39,029 nt of DNA from contig JAFRZX010000072.1 in NCBI GenBank assembly GCA_017442315.1, positions 1 to 39,029 on the forward strand, given 5' to 3'. Below, piece after piece: positions 1 to 9,774 of this stretch. A program made the translations under genes and the position numbers. Numbering within the stretch: the stretch's first letter is position 1; the number at the start of each line of letters is the position of its first letter. The notes below the pieces were generated by a model that ran no database searches, was not told the DNA's origin, and saw only the letters and a list, made by a program, of their open reading frames with translations. Origin of the DNA: Bacteroidales bacterium. GTDB lineage: Bacteria; Bacteroidota; Bacteroidia; Bacteroidales; UBA932.

Positions 1-547
1 ACATAGTCTTGATTCTCTCCATCACGAGCATGGCCGACTGCTTGCGGGCCTCGACTCCGCGATGATCCATATGCAGGTTGAACATCCAGAACTTCTTTCC
101 GGTCCTGCGGTCCTTGAACTGGCCCCATGTGCAGATGCGGGGATATTTGGCATCCCAGCCTTTTGAACCGACTATTTCCGGAGTTTCGGAGAGCCAGAAA
201 TGACCGCTTGACAGACACTTGATCCGGTCCATCTTATAGAATATCGCAGCATATTCTCCTTCAGTCTTTCCATCGTTGCGACCTACACCGACATAGCCAT
301 ATTCAGGCAAAGCCGCCAAAATATCCTCCAACTGATTATGCAATACCTCCTGAGACCCGAAGATATCAAAAGACTCAACCTTCAGGATATCACACACTAC
401 CGGACAGCGCACCTCCCAGCCGTCGCCTTGTTCTGTATCTTTCTCATTGTCATAGCGGATATTGAATTCGCCCACATAGAGGGATTCAGCAGATAAAGGC
501 AAAACTGCAAAAAGTAGAAATATTGTCAAAAATTTAAAATGCTTCAT
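1..547 (-). CDS. Endonuclease/exonuclease/phosphatase family protein (partial, C-terminus off the window)
   Basis: My own translation from the ATG at 547 gives about 182 residues before the left edge. It has a hydrophobic signal peptide (MKHFKFLTIFLLFAVLPLSA) and then the EEP-fold opening: EFNIRYDNEKD near residue 25, the GSQEVLHNQL motif (the Q-E pair carries the metal-binding Glu of DNase I-like enzymes), and further on FNLHMDHRG, the family's conserved N-x-H-x-D-x-x-G segment. EEP enzymes hydrolyse phosphodiester or phosphomonoester bonds using a divalent metal. The protein is probably periplasmic or surface exposed. It starts 14 bases after the stop of the GLUG-phosphoesterase gene, so it looks like the next gene of the same operon. 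Its substrate cannot be read from sequence; in this context dephosphorylation or phosphodiester cleavage of a glycan fragment is plausible (inference). The catalytic Asp/His C-terminal half lies outside the window. Confidence 0.85.
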   Translation of the reverse strand, partial: MKHFKFLTIFLLFAVLPLSAESLYVGEFNIRYDNEKDTEQGDGWEVRCPVVCDILKVESFDIFGSQEVLHNQLEDILAALPEYGYVGVGRNDGKTEGEYAAIFYKMDRIKCLSSGHFWLSETPEIVGSKGWDAKYPRICTWGQFKDRRTGKKFWMFNLHMDHRGVEARKQSAMLVMERIKTM

Positions 548-561
548 TTCTCTGCCATTAA

Positions 562-3396
562 TTACCAGGAAACTGTTTCAGTAAAGACATTGCCGAACAT
601 ATCGTTAACCCTGATCTCTCCTTTCTTTACTCCAGGAGTCGGTGTCACCGTAAAGATGTTGGCGTTGTCAGCAGGTGTACAATATTTCCTTGTTGTCTTG
701 TTAGTGACTGAATTAAATATTTCAAGATATGCAGGATCCACTCCTGGAGTAAAAGACATATCCGCCACCTTCACCCCATTCTCATACCATTCAGGAGTGC
801 TCCAACCCTCGGACCAGTTCCAGATATTGACCTTGACAGTTGCATCTGAGGTCTTTTCAGGAGTATAGGCACGCATCTGGGTCTCCTTACCGGTGCCGAC
901 GCCTTTGTAGTACCAGCTCAAAGAATCCCCGCGGACTTCCATGACCATATAACCCTGAGGCTCTCCCTGAGCTGCAATCTCTCGATTCAGACGAAGAGCA
1001 CCTGTACAGCGCGCCACACTGATACACTGGATGTTAGGAGCACCATGAGGTGTTTTCTTACCCTCGTAATTATAATAGAAGTTCACGTGATTGTGTCCAT
1101 TCCATGCATACACAGCCTTATACTGCGCGAACAATGACAAATACTCCTTATAGTTCAGGCTATAAGCATTATGAGACCCGTGTGGAGAAGTATTCGGAGT
1201 CTTGAACGGATTGTGATGCGAACAAGTGAGGATGACCTTATCCTTAGGGACATTCGCAAGATCTGCCTTCACCCATGCGAGTGTTCTTTCATCAAGACCA
1301 TAGTAGTATCTTCCCGTAGGACTCTGACGGTCATACAATATGTCATTGAAGACCATATAATGGAAATTACCCAAGTCAAACGAATAGTGTGTCGGACCCA
1401 CATATGATTCATAATAGACATTTCCCTGTTCCGTCTCGAACATGGTTCCCTGGTCGTAGTCATGATTACCGATGACATTGAAGGTCGGACAGTTGATCTT
1501 TGCCGCTCCATCCATATAGTCATCCCAAGCAGGCATCTGATTATAAACAAGGTCACCGAGATTGATGCAATAGACCGGCTCTGAGCAAGATGCACGGAAA
1601 GCCTCTGCATCTGGGGCCACAGTCTCATGCCAGGTCTCCATAGACCCATCCACACCAAATGTCCTCACCTGCGGATCGGCAATCATCATGACAGTATAAT
1701 TCTCTGCAACATTCTGACGGTCAAGAATAAAATGAGCCTCTGCTGCAACTGCATGACGAGGAATCCTCTTATATGTCTGAGGGATACCGTTTCTCATAGG
1801 GAATGAAGCATCAGATGGCACACTGAGATATACGAAATTGGAAGCGTCAAGATCAGAATTCATAGCAAAACGTCCGTTCGCATCAGTCTTGACATACTGA
1901 AGGCCATCTGTCACCATAACACCCTCCCATGGTTTTCCGGACGAGTCGAGCACAGTTCCGACAAGGTTTCCATCAGCAACTGGAGCATCGAGAGCCTTTG
2001 CCCAATCTGAAGGCGCAGCACCTCCGGTAGTTGTTGACACAGCTGATCCGCAAATGCTGCCTGTGCGCCCTCCTTTGGAGTTTATGGTACCGTAGTTTGC
2101 ACAGTCAATCACGCATGAGCGCAGATCCTCGCGTCCTTCCATATAAGCAACGATACCTGCCGCATGAATGGCGTTTCTGTTATTTGAATCATACTTGTTT
2201 CCGCCAGCTCCGGCTGAAATGTTTCCATAATTTATACAAGAGCGAACATATGCTCCTGAAGTGGCTGCCTTCGGCACATATACATTACCGACAATACCAC
2301 CTGCAGTACTACGATTACGCGAACTCACGCCCTCGAAGATGACATCACCATAGTTGATACATCCGTGTACATGCACAGGACGGCCCATATTTCCGACGAT
2401 ACCGCCAGTCTGAGACGGAAGGTCTCCTGTAGACTTCACCGTACCATAATTCAAGCAATCAGCAACCACAAGCAGCTCGTGAGGCATACCGACAATACCA
2501 CCTATATTGGCACTGCACGCACCCATTGAAGTGATTGCACCGAAGTTTTCACATCTTGCCATATCACCTTTTGTCTGGCCGGCAATGCCACCCACGCGCG
2601 CAACACCTTTTGTCTGGCCGTCTTCTGACTCGCGTATATCAGCTACGACCTCACCCTTGTTGGTGCAGAACTTCATTGTTGCACGTCCCGGATAACCTGC
2701 TACTCCTCCGATATACAGTGACATCAGACTTGAGACAGCAGAAACCTTACCCTCGTTGACACACCTTGAGACTGTAGCCACGACAGGAACCTTACCAGGT
2801 GTACCACCGCAGATTCCTCCTACGGCAATCAAGACAGTCTCCTTCAATTCACCGGAAGTGTCAGATGTGACTTCGCCATAGTTCGCACAGTTATAGATGA
2901 TCATTTTATTATATCCTACCAGACCTCCTACCCATGACTGAGCAAGAGCATAGCTGCATGAATGGGTTACATTGCCATAGTTAACACAGTCACGGATGAC
3001 TCCGTTATTGTTATCGGCAATAAAACCCGCATGATGTTCATCTCCCTTTCCCACAGACTTCAGGCTGCAGGACGAGTCAATTACAAGATTCTGCACAAGG
3101 CCTGTTGCCGCAATGTCCAGAAAGAGGCCTCTGGTGGCCTTCCAATTACGCAGACGAAAGCCCTTACCATCAAATTTACCCTTGAATGAGCTGATCTGAG
3201 GCAGGTTCTTGACCTTTGACATATCTATATCTGCGCTCAGGCAGACAGTCGAGTCTGCATCGCACCACTGCATCACGCTTTCCCCATTGTTATAGGCCTG
3301 AATGAACGCCTGAAGGTCTTTAGCAGTGCCGATACCTTGTGCGTATGCAGCCGCATACGCACAAAGAACGGCTAATATTAAAATGATTCTTTTCAT
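562..3396 (-). CDS. Secreted GLUG-repeat / calcineurin-like phosphoesterase fusion
   Basis: A protein of about 944 residues. It has a signal peptide (MKRIILILAVLCAYAAAYAQ), then an N-terminal half of degenerate GLUG-type repeats (units like GGLVGYNKMIIYNCANYGEV, about 60-460), a carboxypeptidase-regulatory-like beta-sandwich (GTVLDSSGKPWEGVMVTDG, about 485-550), a metallophosphoesterase domain (about 567-790) and a C-terminal beta domain ending ...GNVFTETVSW. Metal-site motifs are visible: ADPQ, NLGDLVY, GNHD, CSHHNP and GHNH. The first motif is D-x-Q rather than the usual D-x-H. I start at ATG 3396 rather than at an upstream TTG (3402) because this ATG shares a base with the stop of the upstream gene (TAATG), a typical coupled junction. 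Probably a surface or periplasmic phosphatase or phosphodiesterase with a repeat domain for ligand binding or anchoring (inference). There is no lipobox cysteine, unlike its paralogs. Confidence 0.9.
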   Translation of the reverse strand: MKRIILILAVLCAYAAAYAQGIGTAKDLQAFIQAYNNGESVMQWCDADSTVCLSADIDMSKVKNLPQISSFKGKFDGKGFRLRNWKATRGLFLDIAATGLVQNLVIDSSCSLKSVGKGDEHHAGFIADNNNGVIRDCVNYGNVTHSCSYALAQSWVGGLVGYNKMIIYNCANYGEVTSDTSGELKETVLIAVGGICGGTPGKVPVVATVSRCVNEGKVSAVSSLMSLYIGGVAGYPGRATMKFCTNKGEVVADIRESEDGQTKGVARVGGIAGQTKGDMARCENFGAITSMGACSANIGGIVGMPHELLVVADCLNYGTVKSTGDLPSQTGGIVGNMGRPVHVHGCINYGDVIFEGVSSRNRSTAGGIVGNVYVPKAATSGAYVRSCINYGNISAGAGGNKYDSNNRNAIHAAGIVAYMEGREDLRSCVIDCANYGTINSKGGRTGSICGSAVSTTTGGAAPSDWAKALDAPVADGNLVGTVLDSSGKPWEGVMVTDGLQYVKTDANGRFAMNSDLDASNFVYLSVPSDASFPMRNGIPQTYKRIPRHAVAAEAHFILDRQNVAENYTVMMIADPQVRTFGVDGSMETWHETVAPDAEAFRASCSEPVYCINLGDLVYNQMPAWDDYMDGAAKINCPTFNVIGNHDYDQGTMFETEQGNVYYESYVGPTHYSFDLGNFHYMVFNDILYDRQSPTGRYYYGLDERTLAWVKADLANVPKDKVILTCSHHNPFKTPNTSPHGSHNAYSLNYKEYLSLFAQYKAVYAWNGHNHVNFYYNYEGKKTPHGAPNIQCISVARCTGALRLNREIAAQGEPQGYMVMEVRGDSLSWYYKGVGTGKETQMRAYTPEKTSDATVKVNIWNWSEGWSTPEWYENGVKVADMSFTPGVDPAYLEIFNSVTNKTTRKYCTPADNANIFTVTPTPGVKKGEIRVNDMFGNVFTETVSW

Positions 3397-5075
3397 TACC
3401 AAGTTATTGAAGCTGTATGAGTATTGCCGAAACGGTCCTTCACGCTGACTGTTCCGCTGCCATGTTCGCTGTCGACGTATGCACGGAACATCGAACTGTT
3501 GTTATTCTTATCCGGTACAAAATTTTCATTTACCCATGTCCACTCACCCTGAGTATGGTAGAAATTGGTTATATCCCAGTCACTGTATGAATACCGGTAA
3601 TCCTTTTCCGTTACTCTCTTCATCACAGAAGGAAGACCATCGACAATAAGACGGGGAGTCTGCCATAGTTCATCCCATAGGAAGACATTGACATAGATAT
3701 TCATATCTGTGGGACCATATGTTTTCGGAGGAAACACCTGCATCTGATAGGTCTCATCCAGAGGCTTGCCGGTGGACTTCATCATAGCCCTTCCGCTTTC
3801 ATCATAATCCCAGTCACGCCAGGTGTATTCAGGAAAGTCACCTCCCATATTCGCACCGCCATAAGCACCTCTCTGATAATACATCGGCTTGAACTTCCAG
3901 GAAATCTCTCCATTATTATAATCGACAACCACATATCCGCGAGGTGTCCCATTGGCTCCCAGATACTCATTATTCCACAAGGTTCCTGTAACACGCGATA
4001 CTGTATGGGTCTCAATAACAGGATCGGCAGTATCCACATAATTGAATGTGGTGTGGGTATGGCCCGCCCAGACATATGCCTTCTTGTATTTAGAGAGAAG
4101 ATACCTCAGGTCATTAAGATGGCTTCCCGTACGGTTGCTACCGCTCTCCGTCATCATCATCGGAGAATGTGCACAGACCATCAGCTGTGTATCAAAAGAC
4201 ACATGAGCCAAATCGTTCTTGACCCACTCCCATATCTCATCAGTAAGACCGGTAGCACAGTTATCATCAGCAGGACCATTACCGGGAGAAATCATGTTGT
4301 CAAGCATCAGATAATGAACCTTACCCAGATTGAACGAATAGTTCACAGGTCCCATCTGCTCGGCAAACGGTTTCCACGACTCAGAATCAGGCAAAGTCTT
4401 GTTGGTCTGGTCATGGTTTCCGATTACGTTATAGGTGGTGACACCTGTAATGGACATACCGTTCTTATACTGAGCCAGAAGTGTCAGATCCTGATGCACG
4501 ATGTCACCAAGACCGATGCCATAAACAGGATATGATTTGTTGGCCGCCACATACTCCTTCATATCGAGATACATATCCTCACACATATCAAGCGAACTGT
4601 AAGCGAACTTATCCAGACTGGCCGATCTCTTACGTGGCTGAGGATCACCGAACATCAGGACCTTGTAACGATTAGGATTGGATATCTTCTCCAAAGTGAA
4701 ATCGGCAACATACTTGCCGTTCGTATCCTTGCTGCAGTCCTTCAGCCATTTCCAGAAGGTCGCATGACCGTCCTGAACAGGAGCCGAGTATCCAGAAGGT
4801 GTAGAAACCATCACATACTCATGCTCTCCTCTGGAAAGATTTGAAGGAAGATAATAGCGTCCCTGCTTGTCTGTCTTCACGCAATACTGTCCGTCCGAAA
4901 CCACGACTCCCTCAAGGAGAGCGCCATCGTTTCCTTTAACAATACCGCTGATTGTCCAATCCTTAGGTGTGTCAGAATCTCCACCACCTCCTGCTGGGTC
5001 GGGCTCCTTGCCGCAAGAAACAAGGGCAAGAAGTGCGACCAGCATCAGAAAATATTTACAAAACTTCATAATCAT
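3396..5075 (-). CDS. Calcineurin-like phosphoesterase lipoprotein
   Basis: About 559 residues. The lipoprotein signal ends in ALVSC|GKEPD with the Cys near residue 21, followed by an acidic/glycine-rich spacer (PAGGGGDSD) of the kind found on exported Bacteroidetes lipoproteins. Next come a carboxypeptidase-regulatory-like N domain (SGIVKGNDGALLEGVVVSDG, about 40-100) and a metallophosphoesterase with GDPQPR (D about 144), GLGDIVH, GNHD (about 219-222), CAHSP and GHTH. A C-terminal beta domain ends in GNTHTASITW. The start is ambiguous: ATGs lie at 5093, 5075 and 5069. I prefer 5075 because it overlaps the upstream TAA as TAATG. It is paralogous to three other phosphoesterases in this operon and shares their D-x-Q first metal motif and their C-terminal INVFLWDELWQTP-like block. 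Role: hydrolysis of phosphate esters on a glycan at the cell surface (inference from family and locus). Confidence 0.9.
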   Translation of the reverse strand: MIMKFCKYFLMLVALLALVSCGKEPDPAGGGGDSDTPKDWTISGIVKGNDGALLEGVVVSDGQYCVKTDKQGRYYLPSNLSRGEHEYVMVSTPSGYSAPVQDGHATFWKWLKDCSKDTNGKYVADFTLEKISNPNRYKVLMFGDPQPRKRSASLDKFAYSSLDMCEDMYLDMKEYVAANKSYPVYGIGLGDIVHQDLTLLAQYKNGMSITGVTTYNVIGNHDQTNKTLPDSESWKPFAEQMGPVNYSFNLGKVHYLMLDNMISPGNGPADDNCATGLTDEIWEWVKNDLAHVSFDTQLMVCAHSPMMMTESGSNRTGSHLNDLRYLLSKYKKAYVWAGHTHTTFNYVDTADPVIETHTVSRVTGTLWNNEYLGANGTPRGYVVVDYNNGEISWKFKPMYYQRGAYGGANMGGDFPEYTWRDWDYDESGRAMMKSTGKPLDETYQMQVFPPKTYGPTDMNIYVNVFLWDELWQTPRLIVDGLPSVMKRVTEKDYRYSYSDWDITNFYHTQGEWTWVNENFVPDKNNNSSMFRAYVDSEHGSGTVSVKDRFGNTHTASITW

Positions 5076-7969
5076 TAAAGTGTTCCGTTCCATAGAGTTA
5101 TACCTGAAACCTTACCATGTCCGTTACCCACGGCAAGAGATTCCACATTGTTCGTGCTTACCTCAATACCGTTCACCTTGCCACCGAATCTGCATTCTTC
5201 CACAACAGTATCATCTTCAGAAACAGCAACAATACCTCCGCAAGCAAGAGGTTGATCTCCCTTATTGACGGTAAGATTACCATAATATGCACAATTCTTT
5301 ATATTTACACCTCCTCCTATAGCAAGTCCTAGTATACCTCCCGGACTCTGGATTTCAGAAGCCGGGTTAGAACAGAACACATCACATTTGGCAGTACAAT
5401 TCTCTACCTTTGAATCAGTGAGAGCACATGCAATTCCTCCCTTATATGCAGAATTGTTGCTGTTAGTGCTGTTCTGGCCTAAAGATCCCCAGTTGCTACA
5501 TGAAGATATTGAAGCATTTCTTGCATATCCTACAACACCTCCTACAGCTCCACGATAAGCTACTATCATTGAATTATTTACACAAGAGGTCATCGTAAGT
5601 TTTCCAGTGTCAAAGGAAGTTCTGTTTTCATATGCACCCAGAACACCGGCAGCGATGCAGGAGTTGTACCACCCGTTTGTAGCAGTCTGTTTAGGATGAC
5701 AGTTTGAATAGTGTTTGTTTGTAACCTCAGCCTTGTTCTCGCAGGAAATGAATTCAGCATCACCACCGACAACTACGCCAGCAATACCACCTAAGACAAT
5801 GATATAGTTCTTTGTGTTTGCACAGTTAGCACCTGATGTAAGTTTACCTATCTCAGCATTGTTGATACACGACTTGAATGATGCTGCTCCATTGATGAAT
5901 CCTGCGATACCTCCTATGAATCCACGTGAGATCTGTGAATTAGCACTTGTATTGTATGATGTAGAATATATACCGTTGTTTGACACATTCTCAAAGCTGA
6001 CTGAGACGGCAGCCTCTTCCAGATCGCAACCTCCGAATACTCCGCCCAGGAAAATATTTGACGCTGCACGGGTGACAGACTGATCAAGTGCAATATTGGT
6101 CTGGCACTCATAGCCCTTGAATGAGAGTGTAACACCTGCTTCCGCCTTTCCGACAAATCCACCTGCATATATCTCAGTAGTATTGGCACTTGCGTACGAA
6201 TCAATGTTGATACTACCTAGAGTAGCCGACTTATCTGAAACGATATCAAAACTGCGATCACTTTTAACACTTCCATAAAGTCCTCCTATAATAACATTGG
6301 ATGAACTTCCGCCAAGTGTCACTTTCCCCATGAACGAGTTGTTGCCTGCAACAGTCTCCTCTGGAAGAACACTTGTAATACCACCCACTACAAGATCAGT
6401 GATTCCTGAAGAAGACTTCAGTTCACCGGTCATCTCATTACCGGTAACCGTTCCCTCAGTCAGTCCGACAAGACCTCCGACATAGCCGCGCATCTGGGAA
6501 GAAGCTGAAGACAGAGAGATAGTTCCAGACATCTTTGATTTTGTCACGGTAGTTTTATCATCAGCATATCCGACTAAGCCACCTATATATGCAGGTTCAT
6601 CATTGTCATTTGTTGCTGCAAACTCCATATTTGCAGCAACCGTACAATCTGTCACTTTTGTTTCTTTTGCAACGGAAACAATTCCACCGAAAGCACCTTC
6701 AAGCCCAGTGTATTCCTTCTTATAATAGAGAGAACATCCTTTGCCAAGAACCACATTCTGGACAGTAGCTCCTTCGCAGTATGCAAAGAGGCCGGCAGCT
6801 TTGCTCCTGAGGTTATCGATTTCATGTCCGCCACCGTTGAACTGTCCTTTGAATGGAGACTCTTCAGTACCGATACCTGTCCAGCCTTCAACTTCAGACA
6901 TATCGATTTCACCTTTAACAGTCACCACACCGTTATCTTCCCAATCGGTAGTAGGTTTTCCTTCAGCAACAGCCTGAGCAAAAGTAAGCAGACCCTTACC
7001 TGTAACAAGACCATTGGCAGGAATATAATTCTGGACTATACCTGGTAGTTCAACAACAGATGAAGATGCATTGGAAAGCAGCAGAGACAACTCTACATAA
7101 CGATTCTCAGAACAATCACTGAGATTCTCTTTGAAAATAAAGTTCACTGTCGACGTACCATCCTCATTCTCGATCAATGTCGAACTCACATAATTTGGAT
7201 TCCTGACAGAATCGATAGTATATGCTGGGGCGGTAAGAGTCAGAGATGATCCCTCCGTCCCCTCAAGAAGGATGTTGTTTTCTGCATCATAAGTCAATTC
7301 TGTACCGAACTGGTAAACATTGATGTATCCTTTGTCTTCACCGGCAGAAAGTACTATGGATCCGTAACGTGATACACCATCGTTAGCCGATGACCTGATT
7401 GTCATGGCAGTAGTTGTAAGATCCGAATCAGAAAACGGTGTGTCTACGGTCACATCCATCCAATCTTCGGCTGTAAAGTCCCAGTCTGTTCCAGCTGGAG
7501 TAGTCACATTCACCATATAGGTATTGCCATCTATTCCTGACACGAAATAAGACTGTCCGATGATGAATGATGCAGCATTCTGGCTCACCGTAATCTCGAA
7601 TCCACGGTAGTCACCTGCTACGAATGTCAAGGTAGCAGGCTCACGGGACTCGAAATCTTCATTTGCCGCTATGTTCAGTGTCACAGTTCCGGATCCGCGA
7701 TGATCTTCAGGAACTACCTCGCACCAGTCTCTGTCACTCTCAAGATTCCACTTGAGGTTATCATTGTTCACTGTCACCTCAAGAACTTTCTTGACAGAAG
7801 CACTGGCTACTGTCAAAGACTTCACTTCAGTCCCCGCCAATGCATAAGATACTTCTATTGTGGTCTTCCCACGTCCGGCAAGAATCTCTTCGTCAGAGAT
7901 TTTCTCAACACAAGATGCAACCAGCATCAAAGTTGAAAGAATAAGGATATAACGATATATAAATTTCAT
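5075..7969 (-). CDS. BACON- and GLUG-domain surface lipoprotein, probable glycan-binding protein
   Basis: About 964 residues. The lipobox is MLVASC|VEK, with the Cys at residue 20 from the ATG at 7969 (a TTG three codons upstream is possible but would only lengthen the n-region). Residues about 35-135 look like a BACON domain (RDWCEVVPE...GSGTVTLNIAANED... ending EITVSQNA). A second, looser BACON-like unit follows (about 136-320). From about 340 on there is a GLUG array that begins with a cap, SPFKGQFNGGGHEIDNL, and repeats units such as GGLVGYADDKTTVTKSKM and GGIAGVVVGGDAEFISCEN. It lies directly after susC/susD, the usual slot of a surface glycan-binding protein. BACON domains often act as spacers or mucin/glycan-associated modules. 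The binding function is inferred from position and architecture. No catalytic motif is visible. Confidence 0.85.
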   Translation of the reverse strand: MKFIYRYILILSTLMLVASCVEKISDEEILAGRGKTTIEVSYALAGTEVKSLTVASASVKKVLEVTVNNDNLKWNLESDRDWCEVVPEDHRGSGTVTLNIAANEDFESREPATLTFVAGDYRGFEITVSQNAASFIIGQSYFVSGIDGNTYMVNVTTPAGTDWDFTAEDWMDVTVDTPFSDSDLTTTAMTIRSSANDGVSRYGSIVLSAGEDKGYINVYQFGTELTYDAENNILLEGTEGSSLTLTAPAYTIDSVRNPNYVSSTLIENEDGTSTVNFIFKENLSDCSENRYVELSLLLSNASSSVVELPGIVQNYIPANGLVTGKGLLTFAQAVAEGKPTTDWEDNGVVTVKGEIDMSEVEGWTGIGTEESPFKGQFNGGGHEIDNLRSKAAGLFAYCEGATVQNVVLGKGCSLYYKKEYTGLEGAFGGIVSVAKETKVTDCTVAANMEFAATNDNDEPAYIGGLVGYADDKTTVTKSKMSGTISLSSASSQMRGYVGGLVGLTEGTVTGNEMTGELKSSSGITDLVVGGITSVLPEETVAGNNSFMGKVTLGGSSSNVIIGGLYGSVKSDRSFDIVSDKSATLGSINIDSYASANTTEIYAGGFVGKAEAGVTLSFKGYECQTNIALDQSVTRAASNIFLGGVFGGCDLEEAAVSVSFENVSNNGIYSTSYNTSANSQISRGFIGGIAGFINGAASFKSCINNAEIGKLTSGANCANTKNYIIVLGGIAGVVVGGDAEFISCENKAEVTNKHYSNCHPKQTATNGWYNSCIAAGVLGAYENRTSFDTGKLTMTSCVNNSMIVAYRGAVGGVVGYARNASISSCSNWGSLGQNSTNSNNSAYKGGIACALTDSKVENCTAKCDVFCSNPASEIQSPGGILGLAIGGGVNIKNCAYYGNLTVNKGDQPLACGGIVAVSEDDTVVEECRFGGKVNGIEVSTNNVESLAVGNGHGKVSGITLWNGTL

Positions 7970-7980
7970 AATCTTCAATA

Positions 7981-9759
7981 TTATTGTCTTCCTTTAAGTC
8001 TGTTCTGATAGCTTTCTGAAGTGGCAGCCCACCATACGTCAGATTTATTGTTATTGGTTCCACCGAGCCATCTGTCAAGTGCCTCCGGATATGCCTGAGG
8101 ATTACGGTAGAGCTCGTCAGAAGGATAACGCATACGTGTAGGGAGAATCTGATCGTTTGCCGCAGCAGGACCATTGGTCTTAAGAAGAGGGTATCCGGTA
8201 CGACGATAATCACACCATGATTCTATACCAATGAAGAACTGAGCGAGCCACTTATGGGTAAGAATAGCTTCCAGAGCATTGTCCGAATTGAAGGTCTGTC
8301 CGCTATATAGAGCGCCATTGACACAGTAGTTAAGATACTCTACAACCATCGGATCCTCTGCTGTCACATAAGGATTCCACTCAAGAATACTTTCTATGAT
8401 ACCCTGCTTGAGAAGACTCATATAACCTCCGATACCGGAAAGGCTGCCGATCCATCCTCTTGCCCCAGCCTCTGCATAAATAAAAGCAAGTTCAGAATAC
8501 TGCATAAGAGGATAAGCACTTGCATTCTGGAGATCATAGATCTTACCCCAGATTGCACTAGGTTCCTCTATTCCGGTAGAAGGATTCTTTCCTCTTACCA
8601 TTCGGCCTACCCTAGAGTTACCAGCCTGGGACTTATGTTCATCGCTATCAAGGAAACGGACTCTTGCATCATTGAGAAGATGCACCGGCAGACCATTAGC
8701 TTTACGCCACCAACTGTCGTAACGCGGATCCTCCACGCGACCTGTACCAGGCGAAAGTACGTTATATGGTGACGGCTTGTATCTGTGATATGTAATACCG
8801 TCACTGTCAACAAGTTCATCTGTATCGAGCATTCTTTCCACCAGAACATCACTTACGGCAAGAGTATTCCAGTTACCGCTGGTCATTGTAAAGAACGGAG
8901 TATGCTCGGTCTCATTCAAAGCGCTGAACGGAACCATAGGACGGTCTGCCCTTGAACGCATCTGAGGGTAGTCTCCGCTACCGTTCTGATAGCTGTTGTA
9001 AAGCTCACCGAGTTTCTGAGCGACAGCTACCGCCTCCCATTTCTCATCAAGTTCAAGAACACCGCCATCTTCCTCTATAACCTTCATACCTATACGCATC
9101 AGAACGCGGGCATAAAGAGAGTTTCCAAAACGACGCCACTTCTCAAACTCGCCGTTATAAACCTTGTCACACACAGCAGAGAAGTGCAGTCTTTCATTTG
9201 CAGCAAGCATTTCATTTGCATCCTCCAGCATACAGATGACCTCACGATAGATATCCTTCTGTGTATCGTAGGAAGTAGAATAAACGCCTTGCTCATCAGT
9301 AAGAACCAGCTGTCCAGCCTCATAGAAAGGAACATCACCATAAGTATCAGTGATATGAGTAATCAGGAATGACTTGATGATAAGAGCTACAGCCTGCATA
9401 GCTTGATCACCTTCCTCGATTGCCTTCTGATGCATCCGTGTCGCATTACCCCACTGAAGATAGAGAGCAGACCATATATCATCTGTTGTTGCCTCTGGAA
9501 TATTATAGTTATCAATTACACGTGATGATACCTCGGAGTTGGTAGATACTCCATACTGCATCAGCAGTGCAGTCGTAGTCCTGAACACACTGATAAGATT
9601 GTACTGCGTCTTGAACATTATCGGATGAACAAATGATTCTGACGGAGCATCATACAGCGCATAAGGGTTCTTACCCATATCTTCAAACTTTGAGCACGCT
9701 GTGCCGAAAGAAAGAAGTGTCATCAAAATGACCGACGATATAATGATAAATTTCTTCAT
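7981..9759 (-). CDS. susD-like: SusD/RagB family outer-membrane lipoprotein (SusD-like_2 type)
   Basis: 592 residues with a lipoprotein signal ending SFGTAC|SKFEDMGKNPY. The early KFEDMGKNPYAL segment, the helical TPR-like stretches (DDIWSALYLQWGNATRM, ITDTYGDVPFYEAG, FGNSLYARVLMRIG) and the late YSELAFIYAEAGARG plus WCDYRRTGYPLL are typical of the SusD-like_2 subgroup. These proteins sit as a lid on the SusC porin and capture oligosaccharides. The start at 9759 is supported by a purine-rich AGAGGA about 8 bases upstream. The susC stop lies 15 bases upstream, so susC and susD form the expected pair. The length is normal for the family and I see no damage. Confidence 0.95.
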   Translation of the reverse strand: MKKFIIISSVILMTLLSFGTACSKFEDMGKNPYALYDAPSESFVHPIMFKTQYNLISVFRTTTALLMQYGVSTNSEVSSRVIDNYNIPEATTDDIWSALYLQWGNATRMHQKAIEEGDQAMQAVALIIKSFLITHITDTYGDVPFYEAGQLVLTDEQGVYSTSYDTQKDIYREVICMLEDANEMLAANERLHFSAVCDKVYNGEFEKWRRFGNSLYARVLMRIGMKVIEEDGGVLELDEKWEAVAVAQKLGELYNSYQNGSGDYPQMRSRADRPMVPFSALNETEHTPFFTMTSGNWNTLAVSDVLVERMLDTDELVDSDGITYHRYKPSPYNVLSPGTGRVEDPRYDSWWRKANGLPVHLLNDARVRFLDSDEHKSQAGNSRVGRMVRGKNPSTGIEEPSAIWGKIYDLQNASAYPLMQYSELAFIYAEAGARGWIGSLSGIGGYMSLLKQGIIESILEWNPYVTAEDPMVVEYLNYCVNGALYSGQTFNSDNALEAILTHKWLAQFFIGIESWCDYRRTGYPLLKTNGPAAANDQILPTRMRYPSDELYRNPQAYPEALDRWLGGTNNNKSDVWWAATSESYQNRLKGRQ

Positions 9760-9774
9760 GATGTTTCCTCTTTG

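Noticed and set aside
3397-3402. TTG start two codons upstream for the GLUG-phosphoesterase
   Set aside because: The ATG at 3396 overlaps the preceding stop as TAATG and directly begins a normal signal peptide.
5100-7000. Recurring short motifs suggesting a repeat array or CRISPR
   Set aside because: The periodicity is at protein level (GLUG units) with degenerate nucleotide sequence and no fixed spacers, so it is not a CRISPR array.
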